A model generated the notes under the pieces. The model was not told the DNA's origin. It was given only the letters and a program-made list of their open reading frames with translations, and made no database searches. A stretch of 64,000 bases of DNA from Betaproteobacteria bacterium (GTDB lineage Bacteria; Pseudomonadota; Gammaproteobacteria; Burkholderiales; Usitatibacteraceae): the NCBI GenBank assembly GCA_016711875.1, contig JADJSD010000001.1, positions 434,001-498,000 on the forward strand. The letters are read 5' to 3'. Positions 17,215 through 25,224 of the stretch are shown piece by piece. The translations under genes and the position numbers were made by a program. Within the stretch, counting starts at the first letter, position 1; every line of letters begins with the position of its first letter.

Positions 17215-17964
17215 ATGGGCATCCATCCCGTGTTCCGGCAGTTCCTGCATGCCGACAGCGGCGCATTCGCCTACCTCCTGGCGGACACGGTGACCGGGGC
17301 CGCGGTGCTCGTCGATCCCGTGCTCGGCGACGTCCCCCTCTATCACCGGGCCATGCGGGAGAACCGCCTGCGGCTCGAACGGGTTGTCGAGACCCACTTG
17401 CACGACGATCACGTGAGCGGCGCCTGGGTGCTCCACGTCGGCACCGGCGCGCCGATCGCCGCCGGCAGCCGGGCCGGGATCGAGGTCGCGCAACACCGAC
17501 TCGAGGATGGCGAGACCCTGGCCTTCGGCGGCGAATCGCTGCAGGCGATCTCGACGCCCGGGCACACGGCGGGCTGCATGAGCTTTCTCTGGCGGGACCG
17601 GGTCTTCACCGGCGACACGATGCTGATCGGCGGCTGCGGCAGCGCCGAGCCGCCGCAGGGCCACGCCGGACGCCTCTTCGACAGCCTCACCCGCCACCTG
17701 ATGACGCTGCCGGACGAGACGCTCGTTTGCCCCGGCCACGCGACCGGTCGACGGCGCGTGTCCTGCATCGGCGAGGAGCGATTGCTCAACCCGTGCCTCG
17801 CCGGCAAGTCGCGTGACGAGTTCATCGCCGGCGTGCGCGCGGCGCTGCGCGTCGCGCCCGTCGCCCGCGACATCCATCTCACCGTGAACGCCCGGGGCGG
17901 GGACCCCGAGGGCGCACGCCCTGTCGGTCCTCCGCACGAACTCGCGCGGGCCGACTACCACTGA
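17215..17964 (+). CDS. Metallo-beta-lactamase-fold protein, persulfide dioxygenase-like
   Basis: A 249-residue protein starting at ATG 17215. The metal site THLHDDHVSG is near residues 59-68, followed by GHTAGC and the ETHE1-type segment FTGDTMLIGGCGSAE, then CPGH. These resemble glutathione-persulfide dioxygenases (ETHE1/PDO), which oxidise persulfide sulfur to sulfite using one iron. It is the first gene of the sigma-54-controlled operon and has only a weak ribosome binding site (GAG), so the leader structure could matter for translation. A hydroxyacylglutathione hydrolase-like role is the alternative. Confidence 0.75.
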   Translation: MGIHPVFRQFLHADSGAFAYLLADTVTGAAVLVDPVLGDVPLYHRAMRENRLRLERVVETHLHDDHVSGAWVLHVGTGAPIAAGSRAGIEVAQHRLEDGETLAFGGESLQAISTPGHTAGCMSFLWRDRVFTGDTMLIGGCGSAEPPQGHAGRLFDSLTRHLMTLPDETLVCPGHATGRRRVSCIGEERLLNPCLAGKSRDEFIAGVRAALRVAPVARDIHLTVNARGGDPEGARPVGPPHELARADYH

Positions 17965-17976
17965 CCGGAGAATTCC

Positions 17977-18630
17977 ATGAACGACATGTCCCTCACCATC
18001 ACCCCCGTGATGCCGCGCCTCAACGAGCCCGCCCCCGATTTCTCGGCCAAGACCACGCACGGCCCCAGGAAGCTCGCCGACTACAAGGGCCAGTGGCTGG
18101 TGCTCTTCTCGCACCCCGCCGACTTCACGCCGGTCTGCACGACCGAATTCATCGCCTTCGCCAAGCACTACCCCGACTTCCGCAAGCTCAACTGCGAACT
18201 GATCGGGCTGTCCATCGACAGCTACTACGCGCACGTGGCCTGGGTGCGCAACATCAAGGAGAAGTTCGGCGTCGAGATCCCGTTTCCCATCATCGAGGAC
18301 CTGTCGATGAAGGTGGCGAAGGACTACGGGATGATCATGCCGGGCGCCTCCGACACGTCCGCCGTGCGCGCCACGTTCGTCATCGACGACAAGGGCGTGC
18401 TGCGCGCGATGGTGTACTACCCGATGAGCAACGGCCGCTCCATTCCGGAATTCCTGCGCCTCGTGGCCGCCTTGCAGACCTCCGACACGCACAAGGTGGC
18501 GACCCCCGAAGGCTGGCAGCCCGGCGACAAGGTCATCGTCCCGGTTCCGGGTTCGGCTGACGAAATCGAGAAGCGGATGAGTGCGGGTCTCGATTGCACC
18601 GACTGGTATTTCTGCCGCAAGTCCCTCTGA
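17977..18630 (+). CDS. 1-Cys-type peroxiredoxin (Prx6 family)
   Basis: A 217-residue cytosolic peroxiredoxin with the peroxidatic cysteine in HPADFTPVCTTE near residue 53. The Prx6-type C-terminal arm is present (VATPEGWQPGDKVIVPVPGS). GGAG precedes the ATG at good spacing. It reduces peroxides at the expense of thiols. It lies 12 bases after the MBL gene, in an operon that appears to handle sulfur or thiol oxidants. Two further cysteines lie at the very C-terminus (DCTDWYFC), which is unusual and could act in resolution. Confidence 0.88.
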   Translation: MNDMSLTITPVMPRLNEPAPDFSAKTTHGPRKLADYKGQWLVLFSHPADFTPVCTTEFIAFAKHYPDFRKLNCELIGLSIDSYYAHVAWVRNIKEKFGVEIPFPIIEDLSMKVAKDYGMIMPGASDTSAVRATFVIDDKGVLRAMVYYPMSNGRSIPEFLRLVAALQTSDTHKVATPEGWQPGDKVIVPVPGSADEIEKRMSAGLDCTDWYFCRKSL

Positions 18631-18650
18631 GCCCCCCGAAAGGCAATCCC

Positions 18651-19037
18651 ATGAAAGTCGCCGTCACCAGCCAGAACTTCCGCACCGTCACCGGCCACGC
18701 CGGCATGACGCGCCGGTTCATCGTCTTCGATGCGGCCGCCGGATCGGGCGTGGCGGAAGTCACGCGCCTCGACTTGCCGAAGGACATGGCCTTCCACGGA
18801 TTCGCCGGAGGCCCCCACCCCATCGACGGCGTGGAGATCCTCGTCACGGGCGGGGCCGGCGACGGCTTCGTCGCGAAGATGGCCGCCCGCGGCATCCGCG
18901 TCGTGCAGACGGGCCAGGCCGATCCGCGGATCGCGGTGGAGGAAGTGCTTCGCGGCGAGGTCACGCCGCCGCTACCCCACGACCACGACGCCCACGGGCA
19001 CGCGGGCGGCTGCGGCTGCGGCCACGGCGCGCACTGA
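18651..19037 (+). CDS. NifX/NifB-domain (dinitrogenase cofactor family) protein with His/Cys tail
   Basis: A 128-residue protein with the NifX-like fold (MKVAVTSQNFRTVTGHAG; VEILVTGGAGDGFVAKMAARGI). It ends in a His-, Gly- and Cys-rich tail (HDHDAHGHAGGCGCGHGAH) that looks metal-binding. No nif genes are present, so nitrogenase cofactor work is unlikely. Such stand-alone proteins commonly sit in sulfur-metabolism clusters. The start ATG 18651 is preceded by GAAAGG. It is the third gene of the operon. Confidence 0.8.
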   Translation: MKVAVTSQNFRTVTGHAGMTRRFIVFDAAAGSGVAEVTRLDLPKDMAFHGFAGGPHPIDGVEILVTGGAGDGFVAKMAARGIRVVQTGQADPRIAVEEVLRGEVTPPLPHDHDAHGHAGGCGCGHGAH

Positions 19038-19048
19038 AGGCCGGCCCC

Positions 19049-20044
19049 GTGTCTTCCACGCCGCTGGATGGCCCGCGGTCCGGCCCGGCCCCCGCGAGCG
19101 GGCGGCTCCGCCACTTCCCGATCTCCTTCTTCTCGGTCGTGATGGGGCTCGCGGGCTTCACCATCGCGCTGGAGCGCGCCGAGCAGGTACTGGGCCTTCC
19201 GGCCGGCGGCGGCGCGGCGATGCTCGCGGTGACGGCGGTTGCGTTCGCCCTCATCGCGACGCTCTACCTCGCGAAACTGATGCTGCACCGGGGCGAGGTG
19301 GCGCGCGAACTCGCCCACCCGGTCAAGCTGAGCTTCTTCCCGGCCTATTCGATCAGCCTGCTGCTGCTGTCGATCGCGGTGCACGAGACCTCGCCCGGCG
19401 CGAGCGAAGCGCTCTTCGCGATCGGCGCGCCCATCCAGCTCGCGCTCACGCTCTTCGTCCTGTCGCGCTGGATCCTGCGCACGGGCATCGAGGTCCAGCA
19501 TTCCAACCCGTCGTGGTTCATCCCCGTCGTGGGCAACATCCTCGTGCCGGTCGCGGCGATGAACCACGGCCTCGTCGAGGTCTCGTGGTTCTTCTTCAGC
19601 GTGGGGCTCGTGTTCTGGATCGTGCTGCTCACCCTGGTCATGAACCGCGTGATCTTCCACGCGCCGCTGCCCGAGAAGCTGGTGCCGACCCTCTTCATCC
19701 TCATCGCGCCGCCGGCGGTGGGCTTCATCGCCTACGTGAAGATGACGGGGGAAATCGACGGCTTCGCTCGGATCCTCTACAACACGGCGTTCTTCTTCGG
19801 GCTGCTGGTGCTCGTGATGCACCGGCGCTTCCTGGGCCTGCGCTTCTACCTCTCGTGGTGGGCCTATTCGTTTCCCGTCGCGGCGCTTGCCATCGCCTCG
19901 ATGCTCATGTTCCACCGGCGGGGCCTCGCGTTCCACGCGGCGGCCTCGTGGGTGCTCCTCGCGGCGCTCGCCGCGATCGTGGCCCTGCTGGTCCTTCGCA
20001 CCGCGATGGCCATGCGGGCCCGCGAAATCTGCATGGAGGAATGA
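19049..20044 (+). CDS. SLAC1/TDT-family anion channel or transporter
   Basis: 331 residues with about ten membrane helices. The start is taken as GTG 19049, twelve bases after the NifX-like stop. Family features include the opening RHFPISFFSVVMGLAG and the central NPSWFIPVVGNILVP. TDT/SLAC1 proteins export tellurite, sulfite or other anions. In an operon with a persulfide dioxygenase, sulfite export is a reasonable but unproven role. Confidence 0.82.
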   Translation: MSSTPLDGPRSGPAPASGRLRHFPISFFSVVMGLAGFTIALERAEQVLGLPAGGGAAMLAVTAVAFALIATLYLAKLMLHRGEVARELAHPVKLSFFPAYSISLLLLSIAVHETSPGASEALFAIGAPIQLALTLFVLSRWILRTGIEVQHSNPSWFIPVVGNILVPVAAMNHGLVEVSWFFFSVGLVFWIVLLTLVMNRVIFHAPLPEKLVPTLFILIAPPAVGFIAYVKMTGEIDGFARILYNTAFFFGLLVLVMHRRFLGLRFYLSWWAYSFPVAALAIASMLMFHRRGLAFHAAASWVLLAALAAIVALLVLRTAMAMRAREICMEE

Positions 20045-20085
20045 GCCGCCGCGCGCCCGCGTCACAACCCCGCAAGGAGATCCTC

Positions 20086-20532
20086 ATGAAAGCGATTCTC
20101 CGATCCACCACCGCCGCGACCCTGCTGCCCGTCGCCCTCCTCCTGTCCGGCGCCTCCCCGGCGGCACTTGCCGCCGACCGCGCGGTCGACATCGGCAAGC
20201 TCGAGTACGAGAGTGCGTGCGCCACCTGCCACGGCCTCTCGGGAAAGGGCGACGGACCCGTCGCGCCGCACCTGACGGCCCGCACGCCGGATCTCACCGT
20301 CCTCGCACGGGACAACAAGGGGGTCTACCCGTTCGACCGGGTGCTCAAGACGATCGACGGCACGGTCGAGCTGAAGTCCCACGGCACGCGCCAGATGCCG
20401 GTCTGGGGCCGCATCTTCCGCCAGCAGAGTTCCCTCCACCTCGACGTCTTCCCGCCGCCCGATGCCGATTCGGCGGCCCGCGGCCGGATGCTCGCGCTGG
20501 CGGAATACCTGTACCGGCTGCAGGTGAAGTGA
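20086..20532 (+). CDS. Small periplasmic cytochrome c
   Basis: A 148-residue exported monoheme cytochrome. AAGGAG precedes ATG 20086. The signal peptide ends near ALAADRA and the heme motif CATCH lies at residues 44-48, with a Met ligand candidate in TRQMPVWGRIF. It is the last gene of the sigma-54-linked operon. It could accept electrons from sulfur oxidation in the periplasm, but no specific partner is identified. Confidence 0.85.
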   Translation: MKAILRSTTAATLLPVALLLSGASPAALAADRAVDIGKLEYESACATCHGLSGKGDGPVAPHLTARTPDLTVLARDNKGVYPFDRVLKTIDGTVELKSHGTRQMPVWGRIFRQQSSLHLDVFPPPDADSAARGRMLALAEYLYRLQVK

Positions 20533-20554
20533 GGGCCCGGCGCGAGCGACCGTC

Positions 20555-21055
20555 CTAGAGCCCGAGCGCCGCGCGCAACTCCGGGGCGTTCGCGGCTCGG
20601 CCGAGCGAGGTCACCTTGCCGCCGTCGATGCCGATGAGCTGCACGGCCGCGTCGTCGCGCGGCCAATCCGCGAGGACCTTGGCGTCGAGCACCACGCCGA
20701 CCGCGAAGGGCTGGGCGCGAAGCGCGGGCAGCGCGAACGCCTCCGTGACGAAGCCGGGCATGCGGCTCATGTCCGCCAGGTAGGCCGCCTGCCGCGAGGC
20801 GAGGAAGCCCTCCGGCTGGTCCGCGAGCACCTCGAGAACGAGATTGGAACCCTGGCGGCCCGAGGCGAAGAGCAGCAGGCGCGCCTCCGGCGCGACCCGC
20901 CAGGGCTTGTCGTGCTGGTCCTTGAGTTCGAGCGAAGGCAGGGGCGCGCCCACGGCGGGCGGCTCGCCACGCGCGGAGGCAACGAACCCCATCGCCAGGG
21001 CGACGAGCAGGCAGCGGACGATGGCGGTTATCGGCATGGCACGAAGCGAGGTCAT
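20555..21055 (-). CDS. Exported thioredoxin-fold-like protein of unknown function
   Basis: About 166 residues with a signal peptide (IVRCLLVALAMGFVASARGEP). The mature part begins like AhpC/TSA proteins (VGAPLPSLELKDQHDKPW), but no CxxC or peroxidatic Cys is visible. The rest (LLLFASGRQGSNLVLEVL) resembles YtfJ-like redox-fold relatives without their active site. Start choice among three Met codons (21067, 21055, 21034) is uncertain. It converges on the cytochrome gene with 22 bases between. Confidence 0.6.
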   Translation of the reverse strand: MTSLRAMPITAIVRCLLVALAMGFVASARGEPPAVGAPLPSLELKDQHDKPWRVAPEARLLLFASGRQGSNLVLEVLADQPEGFLASRQAAYLADMSRMPGFVTEAFALPALRAQPFAVGVVLDAKVLADWPRDDAAVQLIGIDGGKVTSLGRAANAPELRAALGL

Positions 21056-21143
21056 GAGGGACGCCACAGGTTATCGCGACGAGCCCGCCCGGGACTGCTC
21101 GCGATCAAACATCCGGCGTCATGCGGCGCGAGCGCCCCGGGGC

Positions 21144-21848
21144 TCACTCGCCGGCGAGGTGCCCCGTCTTCACCAGCAGCGTGCAGCCCTCCTCGCTGAA
21201 CGGGTGATGCGCGCTCAGGTGCGGGCTGCGGATCCACGTGAGCGCCGGGTAGCGCCCGTGCTCGTCCTCGAAGACGCCGTCGAGCACGAGGATCTCCTCG
21301 CCGCCGTAGTGGCGGTGGGGCTTGAATCGGGTGCCCGGCGCCCACCGCACGAGCGCCGTGTGCCGGGTGCCGAATTCCGCGAGCGGCATCACCGTGAGGC
21401 CCGGCACGAGGCCGGGCCGCCAGGCCGCGGCGGCGGTGTCGACGACTCGCCGCTCCCGGTCCTGCGGATCGAAGTGGCGAAGCTTCACGAACAGCGTGCA
21501 CCCGGTGGATGAACCCGGAGCATGGGAGGACCCCGGCGGGTTGCGAAGGTACGTTCCGGTGCCGTAGCTGCCGTGTTCATCGGCGAACACGCCCTCGAGC
21601 ACGAGAATTTCCTCGCCGCCGTCGTGGACATGGGGCGTGAACCGCGATCCGGGCGCGTACTGCACGACCGACGTGGCACGCGCGACCTCCCCGCCGTCGC
21701 GATCGAGCATCCGCCGCCGGATGCCGGGGACGGGTGAGTCGGCCCAGGGCAGGCTCGCGGTATCGAGGACGATGCGTTCGGAGAAGTCGGCGTTCAGGCG
21801 CATGGGCAGGGGGACTTGGGAGTACGGAGGACACAATTCGACACGCAT
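21144..21848 (-). CDS. Double ChrR-like cupin protein
   Basis: Two cupin repeats each carry the metal-binding pattern of the anti-sigma ChrR cupin: FTPHVHDGGEEILVLEGVFADEHG and FKPHRHYGGEEILVLDGVFEDEHG. The zinc-binding N-terminal ChrR domain is absent, so it is not an anti-sigma factor in the classical sense. I use ATG 21848 because GAGGTGA precedes it closely. ATG 21803 would remove 15 residues. Function is unknown beyond metal binding and probable redox or oxygen response. Confidence 0.75.
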   Translation of the reverse strand: MRVELCPPYSQVPLPMRLNADFSERIVLDTASLPWADSPVPGIRRRMLDRDGGEVARATSVVQYAPGSRFTPHVHDGGEEILVLEGVFADEHGSYGTGTYLRNPPGSSHAPGSSTGCTLFVKLRHFDPQDRERRVVDTAAAAWRPGLVPGLTVMPLAEFGTRHTALVRWAPGTRFKPHRHYGGEEILVLDGVFEDEHGRYPALTWIRSPHLSAHHPFSEEGCTLLVKTGHLAGE

Positions 21849-21934
21849 TTCACCTCGGCGGAAACCCCCGGGAAACGCATCCGGCGCACGCTGGTTCCGG
21901 TGATGCCACGCCAAACCGAAAAGGAAATTCGACC

Positions 21935-22570
21935 ATGCTCCCGAAACGCATTCGCAACGCGGTGCTCCTCGCCTCTCTCGCCCTCGGGTCACCCCTGATG
22001 TCGGCCGCCGCAGGACCGGCACGCCCTGCCACACCCGTCGTCGTCCTCACCGCGGAGGAGGCCTCCGACCTCACCTTCATGCGCGAGGAAGAGAAGCTCG
22101 CGCGCGACCTCTACCTCGCCCTGGGCGAGCGCTGGGGCGACACGCCCTTCGCCGCCATCGCCAACGCCGAGCAGCAGCACATGAACACCCTGCTGCGGAT
22201 GATCGTGAAGTACCGCCTGCCCGACCCCGCCGCCGGCGCCCTCATCGGCGAATTCCGGGACGCGGACCTGCAGGCGCTCCATGCCGAGTTGCTCGAGAAG
22301 GGCAACCGCTCCGCCCTCGACGCATTGCTCGTCGGCGGACTCGTCGAGGAAATCGACATTCGCGACAACGAGGACGCGGCCGCGACTTCGTCCCGGGCGG
22401 ACCTCGACATCGCCTACGCCGCGCTCACCTGCGGATCGCGCAACCACTTGCGTGCATTCGCGGCCGGGGTCGCGGCCGCGACGGGACAGGCATACGTCGC
22501 ACAGTACCTTCCGCCGGCGCAAGTCGGCGCCATCGTCGGCTCACCCCTGGAGCGGTGCGGACGGCCCTGA
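21935..22570 (+). CDS. DUF2202 ferritin-like exported protein
   Basis: A 211-residue protein with a signal peptide. The mature part matches DUF2202: LTAEEASDLTFMREEEKLARDLYLALGERWG, then IANAEQQHMNTLLRMIVKY. Glu and His residues on these helices are arranged like a ferritin diiron site. CGSRNHLRAF ends the bundle. Its role is not established. AAGGAAA precedes ATG 21935. Confidence 0.85.
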   Translation: MLPKRIRNAVLLASLALGSPLMSAAAGPARPATPVVVLTAEEASDLTFMREEEKLARDLYLALGERWGDTPFAAIANAEQQHMNTLLRMIVKYRLPDPAAGALIGEFRDADLQALHAELLEKGNRSALDALLVGGLVEEIDIRDNEDAAATSSRADLDIAYAALTCGSRNHLRAFAAGVAAATGQAYVAQYLPPAQVGAIVGSPLERCGRP

Positions 22571-22606
22571 GCGGAAGGTCGGCGGACCGGATCCGCCGCC
22601 AGCAAA

Positions 22607-22632
22607 AAGGGCCAGGCGGATGCCTGGCCCTT
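22607..22632. terminator. Strong hairpin after DUF2202 gene
   Basis: AAGGGCCAGGC (22607-22617), loop GGAT, GCCTGGCCCTT (22622-22632) form an 11-bp perfect stem, flanked by A5 on the left and TTCTG on the right. It can terminate the DUF2202 transcript and any minus-strand transcript arriving from the right. Confidence 0.8.
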
Positions 22633-22639
22633 CTGTGAA

Positions 22640-23333
22640 ACGGTGGTGGCGGGGTGGCGACGCACCTTGACGCGGGAATGCCCCGATAATCGACCATCAG
22701 AGATCACTAGCATCAGTGTAATAATCAGCGACTTAGGACTCGCTACGCGGAGAGTAAAGAAAAAGATTGAAGTCTAGCTAAAGCGCTCTTGTCGATTCCG
22801 TGTGTACAACGTCGCCAGTGCGGGAACTCTACTAATTACGACGCCTCGAGATCTCAACCGCTGATGCTCAGCTTCCCAAAGAAGCGGCGGCGGTCGAGGG
22901 TGGGGCGCACGAACAGGATAGCTAGGCGGCCAGGTACGTTCAAATCGGGAAGACGACTTCCTCGAGTTGCGTCGACCACCCAACCATCGAAAATGTAGGC
23001 AACCCGCGGGTAATTCCGGCGGCTTCCACTCTCAAGGGGGATGGTGGCGCCACTCCGGCCTTCAACGGGTTGCAGGCTCATTCTAGATAAGGGCCGGACC
23101 GCGTCAAGCCCTCGCAATCTCAGTCCGTGGCCTTTGCCAAATGAGTGCCGGGCGGGCGTGATTGAGGGCGCGGTTCCGGCGCAGCCGGTGACGTACCGTC
23201 TTCGCGTGGCGATCCCTTCGCCCGGCCGGTCTCTAAACCGACCGGGTACCTGGAACTCACCGTCTACTGGGGAAGGCCTCGATTTTGAGCGCCGGGGGCG
23301 GCGGCGACAAGGTAGCGGGAACTTTGAGAAACA
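22640..23333. other. Gene-poor junction of about 700 bases
   Basis: No convincing protein gene is present. The region has lower GC than the left flank and marks the change from the well-preserved chromosome to the C1 operon. It contains a good minus-strand sigma-70 promoter (23107-23080) with a possible structured transcript. It also has an imperfect hairpin at 23221-23246 (CCCGGCCGGT / ACCGACCGGG, one mismatch) about 90 bases beyond the end of the eamA gene, which could terminate the operon although it lacks a T-run. No tRNA or att site is visible. Confidence 0.6.
22999..23107 (-). promoter_or_regulatory. Sigma-70 promoter followed at once by a long-range hairpin
   Basis: TTGACG (23107-23102), 16 bases, TAGAAT (23085-23080): each hexamer matches consensus at five of six. 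Transcription should start near 23073, exactly where GCAACCCG (minus strand) begins. That segment is the perfect complement of CGGGTTGC ending at 22999, enclosing 59 bases. TTTT follows about eight bases further on. This is consistent with a small RNA of about 85 bases but no family is recognised. Confidence 0.4.
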
Positions 23334-24229
23334 CTACCGCCGCATGGAAAAGAGGAACAGCCCAATCCCTCCCAATGTGGCGATCGACGAGACAATGAGT
23401 CGCAACGACAGGGGCTCCGCCAGAAGAACGCCTCCGGCGATCGCGGTGATGGCAGGCACGCTCAACTGCATCGTCGATGCACTGGTCGCCGTGATCTCGC
23501 GAACCACCGTATACCAGATGATGTAGCCGACTCCCGAAGTGACTGCGCCGGACGCAGCTGCGCACAAGGCCCCAATCGTGTCGATGGAGAAGTAGTCACT
23601 CCATGCCAGGCTTACGACGACGGCGATAGGCAGGGCACGAATGAAATACCCGGCGTTCGTCGCAATCGGATCACCACGACTCCTTCCGAGCAGTGAGTAC
23701 GTCCCCCACGCCAGCCCCGATCCAATCATGAGAATCGCTGCTCCGTACGGTGGCGCCGCTAGTCCCGGCAACAGCAGGGCGACGAGGCCGGCGATGGCGA
23801 TCACTATGCCGAGAACTTGTGGACCTCGGAATCGCTCGCCAATCCAGACGCCATAACCAATCATCGCAGCCTGGGCGCCTCCGAACAGCAGCAATGCTCC
23901 CGTGCCTGCGGTCAACTTCTCGTAGGCAAACGAAAAGCGAACGCGTAGGTCACCAAGACGAGGGCGCCCATCCAATCGCCCTGCACCACGGCTCCTGACG
24001 CCCGGCAGCGCGCGAAGAGAAGGAGTACCGCGGTTCCCGAGGTCAATCTCAACGTAGTGAACGTAGCCGCGTCAATCGATGTGTCCTTGAGTGCGATACG
24101 GCACAGAAGGGAATTTCCCGCAAATGCGACCATCGCGAGCACCGACAGAACGCATATCGTCGCCTTCGATACACGTCCAACGGGCCCGCGCCCTGCAGCC
24201 TCGATCGGCGTGCTGCGCAACGACATCAA
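23334..24229 (-). pseudogene. EamA/DMT-family exporter, one frameshift
   Basis: Two reading frames together give one ten-helix EamA transporter of about 298 residues. The N-terminal part reads to VTYAFAF and the C-terminal part continues as SFAYEKLTAGTGALLLFGGAQ in another frame. One missing base in a short run (AAAA at 23933-23936 on the plus strand) explains the break. Both EamA repeats are otherwise intact. It is the last gene of the minus-strand C1 operon, 92 bases after folD, and probably exports a metabolite. Confidence 0.75.
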
Positions 24230-24320
24230 CTATCGCTCCGAGTCCGAAGGCGTGCCGCCACCGCCTGCCGCGTTGCGGTGAATGTGGCAAGAAGCATCAA
24301 ACTGCGGGATAAACCGACCA

Positions 24321-25187
24321 TCACGCCTCAAATTCGATGCCGCAAGTGCGCGCGGCCGCTTGAATAGTGTTCACGAGCAGCATCGTGACCGTCATAGGCC
24401 CCACCCCGCCAGGCACAGGCGTGATGTGGGATGCCTTCTGCCGCACTCCCTCGAAATCGACGTCCCCTACCAGCCGACCGTCCTCCAGGCGGTTGATCCC
24501 CACGTCGATGACCACGGCGCCAGTACGCACCATCGGGGCCGTGATGAGGTTGGGCTTTCCTGCCGCGACAACGAGGATATCCGCGAGAATCGTGTACTGG
24601 GCGAGGTCGCGGGTCCGAATGTGAGTGATGCTTACCGTCGCTTCCCGCTTCATGAGCATCATCGCCATGGGCTTGCCCACGATGTTGCTCGCTCCGACGA
24701 CGACGACATTCTGCCCTGCGATAGGAACCCGCGTATGCTCAAGGAGGCACAGCACCCCGTAGGGGGTGCATGGGGGAAAGACCGTGCTGTCGGCCACAAG
24801 CGCACCGACATTGTAGAGATTGAATCCGTCGACATCCTTGCGAACGTCGATCGCCTCGATCAGGCGCCGTGTGTTGATGTGCGCCGGGACCGGCAGCTGA
24901 ACAAGGATTCCATGGATCGAGGGATTCGAGTTCAGCTGCCCGATACGGCCCAGTACCACTTCTTCGGGAGCATCTGCGGAAAACTCGTGAACCTCCGAGT
25001 GTATGCCGATCTCCTTGCAGGCCTTGGTCTTGCGGCCGACATACACTCGTGAAGCAGGGTCGTCGCCCACGAGAACAACGGCTAGTCCTGGCACGATGCC
25101 GCTGACCGCCAACGTCTCGGCGCGCCCGCGCCACCGCGAGCGCACCTCTTTCGCCACTGCGTTTCCATCAATGATGTTCGCTGTCAT
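24321..25187 (-). CDS. folD: Bifunctional methylene-THF dehydrogenase/methenyl-THF cyclohydrolase
   Basis: A complete 288-residue FolD. Recognisable parts are the folate-site YVGRKTKACKEIGI with catalytic Lys, GILVQLPVPAHIN, DVDGFN, the NADP-binding VVVVGASNIVGKPMAMML, and the C-terminal DVGINR and PVPGGVGPMTVTMLL. It interconverts methylene-, methenyl- and 10-formyl-THF. It lies 37 bases after fhs in the same orientation, completing the THF branch of the operon. Its codon choice is visibly less GC-biased than that of fhs. Confidence 0.95.
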   Translation of the reverse strand: MTANIIDGNAVAKEVRSRWRGRAETLAVSGIVPGLAVVLVGDDPASRVYVGRKTKACKEIGIHSEVHEFSADAPEEVVLGRIGQLNSNPSIHGILVQLPVPAHINTRRLIEAIDVRKDVDGFNLYNVGALVADSTVFPPCTPYGVLCLLEHTRVPIAGQNVVVVGASNIVGKPMAMMLMKREATVSITHIRTRDLAQYTILADILVVAAGKPNLITAPMVRTGAVVIDVGINRLEDGRLVGDVDFEGVRQKASHITPVPGGVGPMTVTMLLVNTIQAAARTCGIEFEA

Positions 25188-25224
25188 CTACGCCTCCGCC
25201 TCCGGTCGCCCATCAGGGTGACGC

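Noticed and set aside
17683..17968. Continuation of the MBL protein as a rhodanese fusion
   Set aside because: The chain ends at 17964 with no rhodanese-type active-site loop (CxxxxR).
18651..19037. Nitrogenase cofactor gene nifX
   Set aside because: No nif genes are present, and the context is a sulfur/oxidant operon. Only the domain family is supported.
22854..23117. Possible 87-residue minus-strand protein in the junction
   Set aside because: Its usable Met codon overlaps the -10 element of the predicted promoter, there is no ribosome binding site, and no family is recognised.
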